Positions 32,209-41,307 of a DNA stretch of 64,000 bases are shown one piece after another. Under the pieces are notes generated by a model, which ran no database searches, was not told the DNA's origin, and worked only from the letters and a program-made list of their open reading frames with translations. Origin of the DNA: PoT sp049331405 (GTDB lineage Bacteria > Planctomycetota > Planctomycetia > Isosphaerales > Isosphaeraceae). Within the stretch, counting starts at the first letter, position 1, and each line of letters begins with the position of its first letter. Location of the stretch: the NCBI RefSeq assembly GCF_049331405.1, contig NZ_CP186274.1, positions 6,138,001 through 6,202,000 of the forward strand, read 5' to 3'. Made by a program: the position numbers and the translations under genes.

Positions 32209-32541
32209 ATGGCCGACTTCACCACGCAGATCAAGGAACTGAAAGTCGGCGAAGGCGTCGAGGCCAAGGCGGGCGACACCGTCTCCGTCCACTACACCGG
32301 CAAGCTCACCGACGGCACCAAGTTCGACAGCTCGGTCGACCGCGGCCAGCCGTTCACGTTCGGCCTGGGCCAGGGCCGGGTCATCCGCGGCTGGGATGTC
32401 GGCGTCGCCGGCATGAAGGTCGGCGGCCGTCGCGAACTGACCATCCCGCCCGAAGAAGGCTATGGCGCCCGCGGTGCCGGCGGGGTCATCCCCCCCAACG
32501 CGACGCTCGTCTTCGAGGTCGAGATGATCAAGATCGGCTGA
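32209..32541 (+). CDS. FKBP-type peptidyl-prolyl cis-trans isomerase
   Basis: A 110-residue single-domain FKBP without a signal peptide, so cytoplasmic. The domain is complete: VSVHYTGKLTDGTKFDSS, PFTFGLGQGRVIRGWDVGVAGMKVGGRRELTIPPEEGYGARGAG, and IPPNATLVFEVEMIKI. The active-site residues of the family are all present (Tyr in VHYTG, Phe in PFTF, Val-Ile in RVIRGWD, Trp in GWD, Tyr in GYG). It should catalyse prolyl isomerisation in protein folding. The start ATG 32209 follows AAGGAAGG. After the stop, a small hairpin at 32579-32598 (8-bp arms with one G-T pair) may be a weak terminator. Confidence 0.95.
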   Translation: MADFTTQIKELKVGEGVEAKAGDTVSVHYTGKLTDGTKFDSSVDRGQPFTFGLGQGRVIRGWDVGVAGMKVGGRRELTIPPEEGYGARGAGGVIPPNATLVFEVEMIKIG

Positions 32542-32645
32542 GCTTCAGCGTGCCGAGCGAATCTCATGGACGATTGGCGGGCGGCGAAATCGTCGCCCAC
32601 CGTCGCGCCTGGGGTGGATTCGGACATGAGAATGCGCGGGCCTCG

Positions 32646-33137
32646 ATGATCCCTGGATCGGAACCGATCGACATGATGACGGCGGGATCCTCGCAAGACG
32701 ACGCCAAGGGGAGGCTCCGGGCCCTCCTGCTCGGCGTCGGCGCCCGCGCGGCGGGGTACTGGTGGCTCGACGGGGATCGGCTCGTGCAAAGGGCCTTCGT
32801 GGGATGCGACTCGCTCCCCGAGGAGGTCGCCACCGGCTTCGCGGCCGCCACGAAGTCGGTGCCGCTCGATCGCCACGATCTGGGGATCGTCAAGGCGGCT
32901 TATGCGGAGGCCTTCGCCGCCTCCTACGCGAAGGGACTCCCGCCCGAGGCCGGCTCCGGATACTGGCTGCGAGCCTTCGGCGCCGATCGTTCGATTGCCG
33001 TGCCGATCCGCGATGACGAGGGGGTCGTCCGCGCAGTCGTCTCGCTCGCCCTGGCGGATGGCCCGCTGAGCGATGCCGAGGTCTCCGAGCGTATCGTCGC
33101 CGCCGCACGCCCCTGGATCTCCGCATCAACGGCATAG
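32646..33137 (+). CDS. Small GAF-like protein, unknown ligand
   Basis: A 163-residue protein. The region LLGVGARAAGYWWLDGDRLVQRAFVGCDSLPEEVATGFAAATKSVPL and the later ADRSIAVPIRDDEGVVRAVVSLAL show the strand-helix order of a GAF domain. It has no output domain. Starts at ATG 32646 or ATG 32673 are both possible; neither has a strong ribosome site. It follows the FKBP gene by 104 bp on the same strand. A role as a stand-alone ligand- or redox-sensing protein is inference, and other PAS/GAF-like folds are possible. Confidence 0.6.
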   Translation: MIPGSEPIDMMTAGSSQDDAKGRLRALLLGVGARAAGYWWLDGDRLVQRAFVGCDSLPEEVATGFAAATKSVPLDRHDLGIVKAAYAEAFAASYAKGLPPEAGSGYWLRAFGADRSIAVPIRDDEGVVRAVVSLALADGPLSDAEVSERIVAAARPWISASTA

Positions 33138-33303
33138 ACCCATCCGCCTGGACGCGGCGGATCCCGCCGATAATGCCGGCCCGATCGGACAACTTTCCGA
33201 GAGCCAGGCCGCCGTTTCGCTGGACTCCGGGCGGAACCGCCGCGAAAATAGTTCCAGAGGCTCGTGAACATTCGCGACGAGACGAGGGGATACGCGGCGG
33301 ACG

Positions 33304-36300
33304 ATGGTTGCCGACTATTATGCGATGCTCAACGTCGACCCGTCGTCAGGACGGGAGGCGCTCGAAGCAGCCCTGGCCCGTTGCCAACCGGCGTGGTCGT
33401 CAGGGACGCGTAACCCCAAGAACAAGCATACGTTCCAGTCCTACCTCGACCAGATCCCCGCGATCCGCCAGGCGCTCCTGGGGACCTCCGAGGCCCGCGC
33501 CGCGTATGACGCTGAACTCGCCGCCGTCCGCCGCGTCGAGCGCGATCGCAAGCTCGACGCCCTGCAACGCCTGCTCAGGCTCCGCGCGGCCAAGGGGGGC
33601 CTGACGGTTGCAGATAGAACCCTGCTCCGCGAACAGGCGGTGAAGCTCGGCCTGACGCATGAGGACCTCGACCGGCTCGCCGAATCGATACCTCCCAAGG
33701 TCGAACTCGCGGGCGAGGAAGACAGGCCGGATCCCCCCGTCGACGTCCTCGACCCGGCCATGCGGCGCCAGATCTCCGTGGCCCTCGAGCACCTCAGGCG
33801 ACGCAATCTCTACGACGTGCTCGGCCTCGAGCGCGACGCCCCCACCGCCGAGATCGTGACCAGGGCCGACGCCGAGCGTCGCCGATGGATGCAGAAGGCT
33901 CAGGTGACGGCCGAGAAGACGGCCTGGCTCGAGCTGATCTCTCACGCGCAGTCGCACCTGACCAATCCGGCCGCCAGGGCTCGCTACGACCGGACCCTCG
34001 TGATCGAGGCCGAGGAGAACCTGGGCGAGTCGATCACGTTCGCACTCAAGGGGGTCTTGCAACTCGACCCGGGCACGCGCTCGGCGCTGGTCGACGAGGC
34101 CGCGACACTGGGGATCGCCCCCGACAGGGCCGAGCGCCTGATCCTCCGCGCCTGCCGTGCGCAAGGAGTGGCCCGCGACACCGGCGCGTCGTTCGCCTCT
34201 CTGGCGAAGGCGGCTCGCCTCTTGCGCTGCCGGGCCTGCTCGGGGGTGACTGACTTTAGCGAGGTGGCCCGCCAGCCGAGGCCCGAGTGCCGCCATTGCC
34301 ACGAGCCCTTGCGCTGGGATTGCCCGGTCTGCCAGAAGACGCGATGGGTCGACGAGCCGAAGTGTGTCTGCGGGTTCCGGCTCGAGTGGAAGGAGCCCCT
34401 GCACCACCACTTCGAGGCCGCGCGGTTGGCCTTCCGAGAACGCCAGGTCGAGATCTCGAAGCTGCACCTCCAGCGGATCCTCGAGTTCGCCCCGACGCAC
34501 GCCAGCACGCTCAAGGCGCTGGAGAAGCTGAGCGAGCGGCAGGAGCAGATCGAGCGGGCCCGCGCCGCCTGGGAATCCGCGAGGGCCGCCGGCCAGTGGT
34601 TCGCCGCGCGCAAGGCGGCGGATGCCTGGTCGATCCTGGTCCCCGTCGACCATCCGGGGGCCCGCGCCGCACGTGACAAGGCGGATCAGGTGGTCCGCCA
34701 GGCGAAGGCCCTCGCCGCTCGAGCCAAGGCCATCGCCCAGGCCGACCCCAAGGCCGCGCGTGAGCTCTATCGCCAGAGCCTTGGCCTCGCCTCCGACCTG
34801 CCCGAGGCGATCAGCGGCCTGCTCCGCTGCCCCCCCGAGCATCCCACGAACCTGACGGCGGACTATGAACGCGGGCGCGTGCGGCTCCGCTGGGTCGCCC
34901 CCAACCCCGACGGCCACGGCTCGTTCTCGTACGTGATCGTCCGCAAGTCGGGGGCGCCAATCATCAACCTGGCCGACGGGACGAGGATCGCCGAGGTCCA
35001 GGCGACCGAATACGAGGATCTCGACGTCGTCGCCGGCGAGTCGGTCAGCTACGCCATCCTGACCCGCCGAGGCGCCTCGGAGTCGATCGCCGCGACGGCC
35101 ATCGGGCCGGTCCTCCTGCTCGGCGAGGTCGTCGACGTGCGGGTCGAGGAGGGGGATCGTGAAGTCACGCTCTCGTGGTCGCTGCCCGAGCGGGCCTCGG
35201 GGGTCCGCGTCATGCGCAAGCTCGGCTCGCCCCCCAGCAACCCGCAGGACGGCGAGCGGGTCGAGACCCTCCGCGACCGGGTGCAGGACAGGAACCTCAT
35301 CAACGACCGGGTCTATCACTATGGCCTCTTCGCCGCCTACAAGACGGCCGACGGCCCCATGCTCGCGGCCCGGGGGGTCTTCGTCTCGGCCCAGCCCCAT
35401 CCGCCGACCGAGATCCTCGAAGCCCCGACGATCGCGCAGGAGGCCGACGGCCGGATCAGGCTCGACTGGATCGAGCCGGCCCGCGGTCGGGTCCGCTTCC
35501 TGAGGACGCTGGCCCCCCTGTCCCGAGGCCCGGGCTCGCGGCTCACGCTCGCCGAGGCCGACCTCCTCGGCGGGATCTGGATCGATCCCATCTCCTCCAA
35601 CCGGGCCTATGACCCGGAACCGCTCGCCTTCGGGGTCTGCCACTACACGCCACTCTTGAGCGCGGCGGGGATGCTGACGGTCGGGCACGCCTCGACGTTC
35701 TCCTGCGTGCGAGACCCGTCCGAGCTCCGGGCCAATCGCGTGGCGGGGGGCAAGATCCTGCTCCGCTGGCGCTGGAGCGCCCAGGGGCACGAGTGCTGGG
35801 TCATCGCGAAGGCCGGGAGTCTGCCCACCGGCCCGAACGACCCCGACGCCATCCGCACGACGGTCCACGAGGTCGAATACAGCCGGGTCGGGCATCACGC
35901 CCTGCTCCTGCCGACCGGGCGGGACGGGCCCTGGCACATCCAGGTCTTCACCGTGGCGAAGATCGGCGACGAGGTCGTGGTCTCTCCCGGCCTCGAGCCC
36001 AGCGCCCGGATCGTCGTCACCGGGCCTCACCCCGAGATCACGATCTCGTACGACCTTCGCAAGCCGAGCTTCCCGGGGCGTGCCTGGTCCTTGACGTTCC
36101 GGACCGAGCCGGCCGGCTCCGAGGTCCCCCCCACCGCGCTCGTGGCCCATCCCCGCACGGTGCCCCTCTCCGTCGACGACGGCGAGATCGTGGCCCAGTT
36201 CCCGGCCGCCCGCGACGGCACGACCTTCTCGATCCCTAACAAGCTCAACCTCGCCAAGGGCCGCGCACGCGTCTTCGCCGACCCCCACGCCGATCCCGAC

Positions 36301-36354
36301 TCGCTCCCCCCGATCCGCCTCCGACATCCCGAGACGGGGGTGGCTAGGGTCTGA
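33304..36354 (+). CDS. Multidomain protein: J-like domains, zinc ribbons, helical repeats, FnIII-like modules
   Basis: A 1016-residue cytoplasmic-type protein without a signal peptide. Residues 3-85 (DYYAMLNVDPSSG ... LLGTSEARAAYDAEL) and 167-232 (NLYDVLGLERDAP ... NPAARARYDRTL) have the start and end signatures of DnaJ J-domains. Neither has the HPD motif needed to stimulate Hsp70. Residues 309-356 carry four Cys pairs (CRAC, CRHC, CPVC, CVC), making two zinc ribbons. About 365-520 is helical and repeat-like. From about 530 to the end there are several beta modules, some like fibronectin type III (GRVRLRWVAPNPDGHGSFSYVIVRK; REVTLSWSLPERASGVRVMRK; GKILLRWRWSAQGHECWVIAK). I do not know a named family for this architecture. 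It probably acts as a scaffold or adaptor (inference). Nearby genes give no pathway. Confidence 0.8.
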   Translation: MVADYYAMLNVDPSSGREALEAALARCQPAWSSGTRNPKNKHTFQSYLDQIPAIRQALLGTSEARAAYDAELAAVRRVERDRKLDALQRLLRLRAAKGGLTVADRTLLREQAVKLGLTHEDLDRLAESIPPKVELAGEEDRPDPPVDVLDPAMRRQISVALEHLRRRNLYDVLGLERDAPTAEIVTRADAERRRWMQKAQVTAEKTAWLELISHAQSHLTNPAARARYDRTLVIEAEENLGESITFALKGVLQLDPGTRSALVDEAATLGIAPDRAERLILRACRAQGVARDTGASFASLAKAARLLRCRACSGVTDFSEVARQPRPECRHCHEPLRWDCPVCQKTRWVDEPKCVCGFRLEWKEPLHHHFEAARLAFRERQVEISKLHLQRILEFAPTHASTLKALEKLSERQEQIERARAAWESARAAGQWFAARKAADAWSILVPVDHPGARAARDKADQVVRQAKALAARAKAIAQADPKAARELYRQSLGLASDLPEAISGLLRCPPEHPTNLTADYERGRVRLRWVAPNPDGHGSFSYVIVRKSGAPIINLADGTRIAEVQATEYEDLDVVAGESVSYAILTRRGASESIAATAIGPVLLLGEVVDVRVEEGDREVTLSWSLPERASGVRVMRKLGSPPSNPQDGERVETLRDRVQDRNLINDRVYHYGLFAAYKTADGPMLAARGVFVSAQPHPPTEILEAPTIAQEADGRIRLDWIEPARGRVRFLRTLAPLSRGPGSRLTLAEADLLGGIWIDPISSNRAYDPEPLAFGVCHYTPLLSAAGMLTVGHASTFSCVRDPSELRANRVAGGKILLRWRWSAQGHECWVIAKAGSLPTGPNDPDAIRTTVHEVEYSRVGHHALLLPTGRDGPWHIQVFTVAKIGDEVVVSPGLEPSARIVVTGPHPEITISYDLRKPSFPGRAWSLTFRTEPAGSEVPPTALVAHPRTVPLSVDDGEIVAQFPAARDGTTFSIPNKLNLAKGRARVFADPHADPDSLPPIRLRHPETGVARV

Positions 36355-36443
36355 CCCTCGCATCGGAGGTCTGTTCGATCTTCATAAGTCGAGGTTTTGG
36401 CATCCTCTTTGCTTTGAGCTATAGTGCTGTTCTCCTTGGCCGG

Positions 36444-36484
36444 AATCCCGTCGCGTGGGGCCAAGCCACGCGACGGGATTTTTT
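36444..36484 (+). terminator. Intrinsic terminator in a 375-bp convergent gap
   Basis: A perfect 15-bp stem (36444-36458 with 36466-36480) and a 7-base loop are followed by TTTT. It ends the transcript of the multidomain gene. The rest of the gap 36355-36729, up to the end of the minus-strand acetate kinase gene, holds no gene I can support. Confidence 0.9.
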
Positions 36485-36729
36485 CATGCGCCGGGGCATC
36501 CACCACGCCTCTCGCCGTTTCCCCACGCTTGAAAAAAACGGAAAACCTGGGCTCAGTTTGAGTCGAGGTTTACAAGCCTCGCGGCGGCCTGCCCGGCCAC
36601 TGGCTCCATCTTTTCGGGCCGATGTTCCGTCGAGATGGGGATGATGGGTCGTATCATCCGCACGGCCTATAGCGAGATGCGGAGAGGGCGTGGGCCGTAT
36701 CAATGTGAGGCGATATGCGGACGTTTCCG

Positions 36730-37926
36730 TCAGGCGTTTTGCTTCAGGGCGAGCCGGCCCGTTTCCCTCGCGATCATGAGTTCCTCGCGCGTGTGCAGGA
36801 TCAAAACGCGGATCGACGCTCCGGGCTGGGCGATGTCCGCGTCGGGACGGGCCTCGGCGTTGAGCTGCGGGTCGAGCTCGATCCCGAGGAACCGCAGGCC
36901 TTCGCAGACCGAGGTCCGCAGGCGGGCGGAATTCTCGCCCACGCCCGCGGTGAAGACGAGCGCGTCGAGGCCTCCGAGCGTGGCGGAGAGGGCGCCGATG
37001 GCCGACCTGATGCGTGCGGCGTAGATCTCCAGGGCGAGCCGGGCCCGGTCGTTCCCCTCCAGGCTGGCGGCCTCGACCTTGCGGAAGTCGGACGAAACGC
37101 CGGAGACTCCCAGGAGCCCCGACTGGTGGTTCAGCGCGTGGTCGAGCTCCTGCGCGGTGAACCCCTCGCGCTGCTGGAGGTGGAGCAGGATCCCGGGGTC
37201 GACGGCCCCTGCCCTCGTCCCCATCATCAGGCCGTCGAGCGGGGTGTAGCCCATCGTCGTGTCGACGGCCCGGCCGTCTCGCACGGCCGCCGCCGAGCAG
37301 CCGTTGCCCAGGTGGCAGATCACCAGACGCAGGCCTTCGGGAGTACGCCCCAGCACCTCGGCGGCGCGCCCCGCGCAGTACGAGTGGCTGATGCCGTGGA
37401 AGCCGAACCGGCGGATCCCCCGCTCCTTGTACCACTCGAACGGGACCGGGAAGACGGCCGAGGAACGCGGCAATCCGGCGAAGAACGAGGTGTCGAAGAC
37501 GGCGACGTGCGGCAGGCCCGGCAGCGACGCCGTGGCCGTCTCGAGCACCGCCACGGCCTGCGGGTTGTGCAGGGGGGCGAGGTCCGACAGGCTCGCGATC
37601 GCCTTCGCCACATCGGGGGTGACGAGCACGCTTTCCACGAAGGCCTGGCCGCCGTGGACGATCCGATGTCCCACCGCCCTGATTGGCGAAGATCCCCTGC
37701 CCGGCTCGGACAGGGCCTTGATGACGAGGCTCGCGGCCGACCGATGGTCGGTGGCCTCGCAAGGCTGGCGACGCTCGGGCTCGCCCAGCGATCGGACGAT
37801 CAACTCGGCGGACTGGGCCGGGCCGTCCCAATCGACGTTCCCGGCGACCTGGGGCTCGCGGGCTCCCGGTTCGAAGAGCCCGAACTTCAGGGTACTGGAC
37901 CCGGCGTTTAGAACGAGGATGCTCAA
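36730..37926 (-). CDS. ackA: Acetate kinase
   Basis: A 398-residue enzyme of usual length that makes acetyl phosphate from acetate and ATP, or ATP from acetyl phosphate. All signature parts are visible: the N-terminal phosphate loop NAGSSTLKF, the substrate region VGHRIVHGG, HNP, the catalytic Asp in VFDTSFF, HGISHSY, LGNG, the catalytic Arg in DTTMGYTPLDGLMMGTRAG, FTAGVGENS, and the late Glu in REELMIARE. The start is TTG 37926, backed by GGGAGAGG; the frame is open upstream without family character. No phosphotransacetylase gene is adjacent, so the Pta-Ack pair is split here or completed elsewhere. The gene lies 145 bp downstream of the membrane enzyme on the same strand. Confidence 0.95.
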   Translation of the reverse strand: MSILVLNAGSSTLKFGLFEPGAREPQVAGNVDWDGPAQSAELIVRSLGEPERRQPCEATDHRSAASLVIKALSEPGRGSSPIRAVGHRIVHGGQAFVESVLVTPDVAKAIASLSDLAPLHNPQAVAVLETATASLPGLPHVAVFDTSFFAGLPRSSAVFPVPFEWYKERGIRRFGFHGISHSYCAGRAAEVLGRTPEGLRLVICHLGNGCSAAAVRDGRAVDTTMGYTPLDGLMMGTRAGAVDPGILLHLQQREGFTAQELDHALNHQSGLLGVSGVSSDFRKVEAASLEGNDRARLALEIYAARIRSAIGALSATLGGLDALVFTAGVGENSARLRTSVCEGLRFLGIELDPQLNAEARPDADIAQPGASIRVLILHTREELMIARETGRLALKQNA

Positions 37927-38071
37927 GGTGCCTCTCCCTGCTAGCCAGCTTTGGCGGCGCCGGGGCCCGTCCTCGGGCCGGCCCGCGAGACCTTTAGCAG
38001 AAAGGCTTTCTCGGCGGACTGCAAGCCCGAGGTGTTCGGTTCCGAGGAGAAGGGGGCCTCGAAGGCCGGCG

Positions 38072-40015
38072 TCAGTGGCGTTCCTTTGAGGGCCCGGCAC
38101 TGACGCGGTCGATCGGCTCGAGCGCGGCGCGGAAGCTGTCGAGATCCGGCTGCGCCTCGGGCTTGCCGGCGAGGTTGTTCAACTCGCCCGAGTCGCGGTC
38201 GAGGTCGAACAGCTCCTCATGGCCGTCGCGGGCCCTGATATACAGCTTCTCGTCGATCACGAGCGAGCGAGGCAGGTACTTGTCGGTCTTCGACCCCACC
38301 TCGCGCTCGAGGATCTCGGTGAGGACCGGCTCCTCCGGCTCGTCGTCCGCCGCCGATTCCGGGCCCGACGGGGACCAGCAGCGTGAGAGCGACTGCCCCG
38401 GGAAGGGGGATTCCTTCTCCATGTCCAGGATGTCGACGACCGTGGCGGGGAGGTCGCGGAGGCTGACCGACTGGTTGACGACCTGGTTCGCGGGGATCTT
38501 CGCGGGCGCCGAGATGACCAGCGGTACGCGGATCACCTCGCCGTGGAGGGTCTGCCCGTGGCCGTAGCCGCCGTGCTCCCGGAACTCCTCGCCGTGGTCG
38601 GAGGTCACGATCACGACGGTGTTATCCAGCAGCCCCCGCTGGTCGAGCGAGTTGAAGAGACGGCCGAGGTGCCCGTCGAGCTCCGCGATGCAGTCGTCGT
38701 AGCAGTCGCGGGCGAGCGCGACCTCGCGATCGGACCGCTTGCTGACGTCCGAGCGATGCCAGTCCCGCAAGACGGCCTGGTCGGCCGTCGAGGCCGGCCG
38801 CATCCCGCAGGGGTGATCGGGCTCGTCGGAGGTCATGTAGGGATCGTGGGCGTCGTAGTAGTTCAGGAAGAGGAAGAACGGCTGGTCCTTCGGGCGCTGG
38901 TCGAGCCAGGCCAGGGTCTCGCGATTAATCGCCGCGCCGTCCTTCCGTCCGAAGCGTGCGGTGGGGCGGTCGTGCGAGTTCGGGGCCAACTGCTGGGCGA
39001 GGCGCCTGCCGATCGTCGTGCTCCGCAGGACCTCGAGCGGCGTGACCGCGACGTCCTCGTAGTGGGTGAAGCCCCGGTTCAGGCCGTACCAGGCGTTGCA
39101 GAAGAACGTGTTGGCCACGAACCCGGCCGTGGCGTATCCGCGGTCACGGAGGTACTCGGCGAGCGTCGGGAAGGCCCCGTCCAGCGGCTGGTCGAGCCTC
39201 GTCGAGAGCTCGTGCGGCCATCGGCCCGTGAACATGCTCGCGTGCGAGGGGAGCGTCCACGAGGCGCTGGCGCGGGCGCGATCGAAGCGGACGCCCGAGC
39301 TGGCGAGCTTCGCCAGCTCGGGGGACGTGTTCCGGGAGTAGCCGTAGGCACTGAGGCTCTGGGCCCTGACCGTGTCGAGCACGATGAGGAGGACGTTGGG
39401 GGCGCCCGCCTTGACGGGGGCCTGCCCGGCGATGGCCCGATGCTCGCTCCAGAGCTCGTGGGCCGTCTCCAGGCTGATGAGGCCCGTCAGGGCGATGCCG
39501 AGCCCCCCCAGGCTGAGCAGCACCGAACGTCGGAAGCTCCCCCAGTGCGCCAGGATCCAACGCGCCGAGCCGGCCGCGAGGCCGCCTGAGAGCGCGAGGT
39601 AGGCGACCGTCGCGAGCCCCTGGAAGTTCGAGAGCACGGCCAGGGCCGCGAGCAAACAGCAGGTATACGTCGCGACCCTGGCGGCGAAGGCCGGCAGCCG
39701 CCAGGCGACGAGCGCGAGGAGGATGCCGAAGAGCGTGAAGACCGTGACCTCCGAGACCGGGATCATCCAGATCGCGTGGCGATTCATCTGGAGCATCCCG
39801 AGCGCGGCCGCGTTGGTGAACTGCTTGCGGAAGAAGAGGATCGCCACCTCGAGCAGGCCCGTGCTGATCCCGAACCAGGACGCGAAGGCGAGCGCCTCGA
39901 ACGGCCCGATCCGGGGCGCGACCGGCCCCGTCTCCTGGCTAGCGGGCAGCCATCGGCGAAGGCGAGGCCGCTTGGCTCCGCGCGTGTCGTTCGGCGTGAT
40001 CAGTCGAGGCTTCAC
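38072..40015 (-). CDS. Membrane-anchored alkaline-phosphatase-superfamily enzyme (sulfatase-like, Thr nucleophile)
   Basis: A 647-residue protein. The N-terminal part holds about five membrane helices (residues 40-180). The catalytic domain starts with APNVLLIVLDTVRAQSLSAYGYSRNTSPELAKLA (metal Asp214) and ends with a short polar C-terminus. The nucleophile region is SWTLPSHASMFTGRWP. Sulfatases need Cys or Ser in C/S-x-P-S-R, whereas here Thr254 stands in T-L-P-S-H. That points to a phosphatase- or phosphotransferase-like enzyme (as in LTA synthase types) rather than a sulfatase. VTSDHGEEF supplies further metal ligands. The GTG start at 40015 overlaps the small membrane-protein gene by 4 bp; further upstream the frame lacks family character. 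The substrate is unknown; cell-envelope glycans or lipids are guesses. Confidence 0.85.
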   Translation of the reverse strand: MKPRLITPNDTRGAKRPRLRRWLPASQETGPVAPRIGPFEALAFASWFGISTGLLEVAILFFRKQFTNAAALGMLQMNRHAIWMIPVSEVTVFTLFGILLALVAWRLPAFAARVATYTCCLLAALAVLSNFQGLATVAYLALSGGLAAGSARWILAHWGSFRRSVLLSLGGLGIALTGLISLETAHELWSEHRAIAGQAPVKAGAPNVLLIVLDTVRAQSLSAYGYSRNTSPELAKLASSGVRFDRARASASWTLPSHASMFTGRWPHELSTRLDQPLDGAFPTLAEYLRDRGYATAGFVANTFFCNAWYGLNRGFTHYEDVAVTPLEVLRSTTIGRRLAQQLAPNSHDRPTARFGRKDGAAINRETLAWLDQRPKDQPFFLFLNYYDAHDPYMTSDEPDHPCGMRPASTADQAVLRDWHRSDVSKRSDREVALARDCYDDCIAELDGHLGRLFNSLDQRGLLDNTVVIVTSDHGEEFREHGGYGHGQTLHGEVIRVPLVISAPAKIPANQVVNQSVSLRDLPATVVDILDMEKESPFPGQSLSRCWSPSGPESAADDEPEEPVLTEILEREVGSKTDKYLPRSLVIDEKLYIRARDGHEELFDLDRDSGELNNLAGKPEAQPDLDSFRAALEPIDRVSAGPSKERH

Positions 40016-40287
40016 GTGTCGATGCTCCCGCCCTGTCGCTCCATCGAGCGGCCCGCGACCCGGTAAGAGGCGCCCGCACCCTTGCGTCCCTTCGCGTCGA
40101 AGTGCGGCCGGCCCACGGCGACCATCCGCCTCGAGCGGAGGAACGCGACCTTGCCGCAACGCATGGCGAAGCGGATCGAGTTCTTGCCGCACATCAGGGC
40201 GACGCCCGCCACCGTGGCGATCACCGACGTGATCGGCAGGATGGTCTCCGGCCCGAAATAGGCGAACAAGATTGTATGAGTGAGCAT
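40012..40287 (-). CDS. Small membrane protein coupled to the alkaline-phosphatase-superfamily gene
   Basis: A 91-residue protein with an N-terminal hydrophobic region (ILFAYFGPETILPITSVIATVAGVALMCG) and a basic tail. The motif YFGPETILPITS recurs, in my memory, in short planctomycete proteins encoded directly before sulfatase-like genes. Its stop overlaps the start of the downstream gene (GTGA, 4 bp), so the two are translationally coupled and may work as a complex. It has no known function. The start ATG 40287 is preceded by an A-rich but weak ribosome site. Confidence 0.8.
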   Translation of the reverse strand: MLTHTILFAYFGPETILPITSVIATVAGVALMCGKNSIRFAMRCGKVAFLRSRRMVAVGRPHFDAKGRKGAGASYRVAGRSMERQGGSIDT

Positions 40288-40703
40288 TTTTGTGAAACTT
40301 TCTTTTTATGCTGAAAACAACGAGCTGAGGCCGGGTGTCCGCACCGCGATCGGCCGGCGGCTTGCGGCGTCTCGTCGTCGTTTATCAGGGAACCGAAGGG
40401 CCGAGGTCTCTTGGGGGAACGTGCGAGCCAACCACCTTCGGAGTGCGAGACTCGGACGATGGCCGGCCGATACGCGGCTTTCGCCTCGATCGATCGGACG
40501 AGGATCCGAAGGGCCCGACTCGCCGCGAAAACATGCGGGATCGACGAGATGCGTGGCGCGAGCGACGGAGGCCAAGGGGGAGCTTCGGATCAAGCTCACG
40601 TTGCGGCCAACGAACCCGGTGGCGTGACCCAGGACCGGGGCGAGTGGCTCGACAACGTCGGGACAATGCGGGACGGGAACTTCGATTGGAAGGGGCGCCA
40701 ACG
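40288..40703. other. Intergenic region without a supported gene
   Basis: This 416-bp gap lies upstream of the small membrane-protein gene. Several overlapping frames are open here only because the DNA is GC-rich, and none has a ribosome site plus a believable protein. The promoter of the envelope-enzyme unit should lie in its left part, where the DNA near 40290-40320 is AT-rich. Confidence 0.4.
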
Positions 40704-41177
40704 TCAGCAGATCAACCGGCAGAGAGATAAGGGCGTTCGATGTTCGGGCTCGGACTGGGCGAGGGCCTGCTCCCTGGAGTCGGGGCAAGGCTGCCGGGCC
40801 GCGTCGCTCGCCCCGCGCCGGGGCGGTGCGGGGCGGTGCCGGGGAGGCCCTCCCGGGTGCCGATACTGGAGCGAGGACGAGCCCGATCGGCAGAGGATGC
40901 AGGTCTCGTCGATCGGGTCCTCCTCCACATCCTCGGCGGGGGGGAGGGAGATCCGTGAGCACTCGGCCTCGTCCCCGATGTGAAGGGCCCGCTTGCCCCG
41001 TAGCAGGCCGACGACCCTGGGCGATGACCCGTCATCCTGGTTCAGGAGCTGCGAGAAAGCGGCCGGCGAGAAGTCCGTGCTGTCGGGCGTCACCACCTGG
41101 GTCGCGAGCACGACCAGGAGGAGCTTGCAGCCGATCGACCTGGGCTTCCGTCCCTGGCCCGAATTCATTCGCATCAT
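40704..41177 (-). CDS. Possible small secreted Cys-containing protein
   Basis: A 157-residue frame. The N-terminus has a plausible signal or anchor (CKLLLVVLATQVVTPDS). The middle part (GKRALHIGDEAECSRISLPPAEDVEEDPIDETCILCRSG) looks like a real protein, with a C..CILC pattern that could bind a metal. The last 45 residues are Arg/Pro-rich and resemble shadow sequence, so the true gene might end differently. Third codon positions are GC-rich as in the neighbours. I do not recognise a family. It lies between the copper-monooxygenase and envelope-enzyme genes, on the same strand. Confidence 0.45.
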   Translation of the reverse strand: MMRMNSGQGRKPRSIGCKLLLVVLATQVVTPDSTDFSPAAFSQLLNQDDGSSPRVVGLLRGKRALHIGDEAECSRISLPPAEDVEEDPIDETCILCRSGSSSLQYRHPGGPPRHRPAPPRRGASDAARQPCPDSREQALAQSEPEHRTPLSLCRLIC

Positions 41178-41307
41178 CCTTAGATATCACGGGATAAGGT
41201 CCCGACGCTGCTCGGGGTTATCAGGATTATCGGCAAACTCGGCGATTGTCAGGAGGCGATCTCATGGCGATTCGCCTGGAAATTAAGGGAAGTTTACATT
41301 GCGACGC

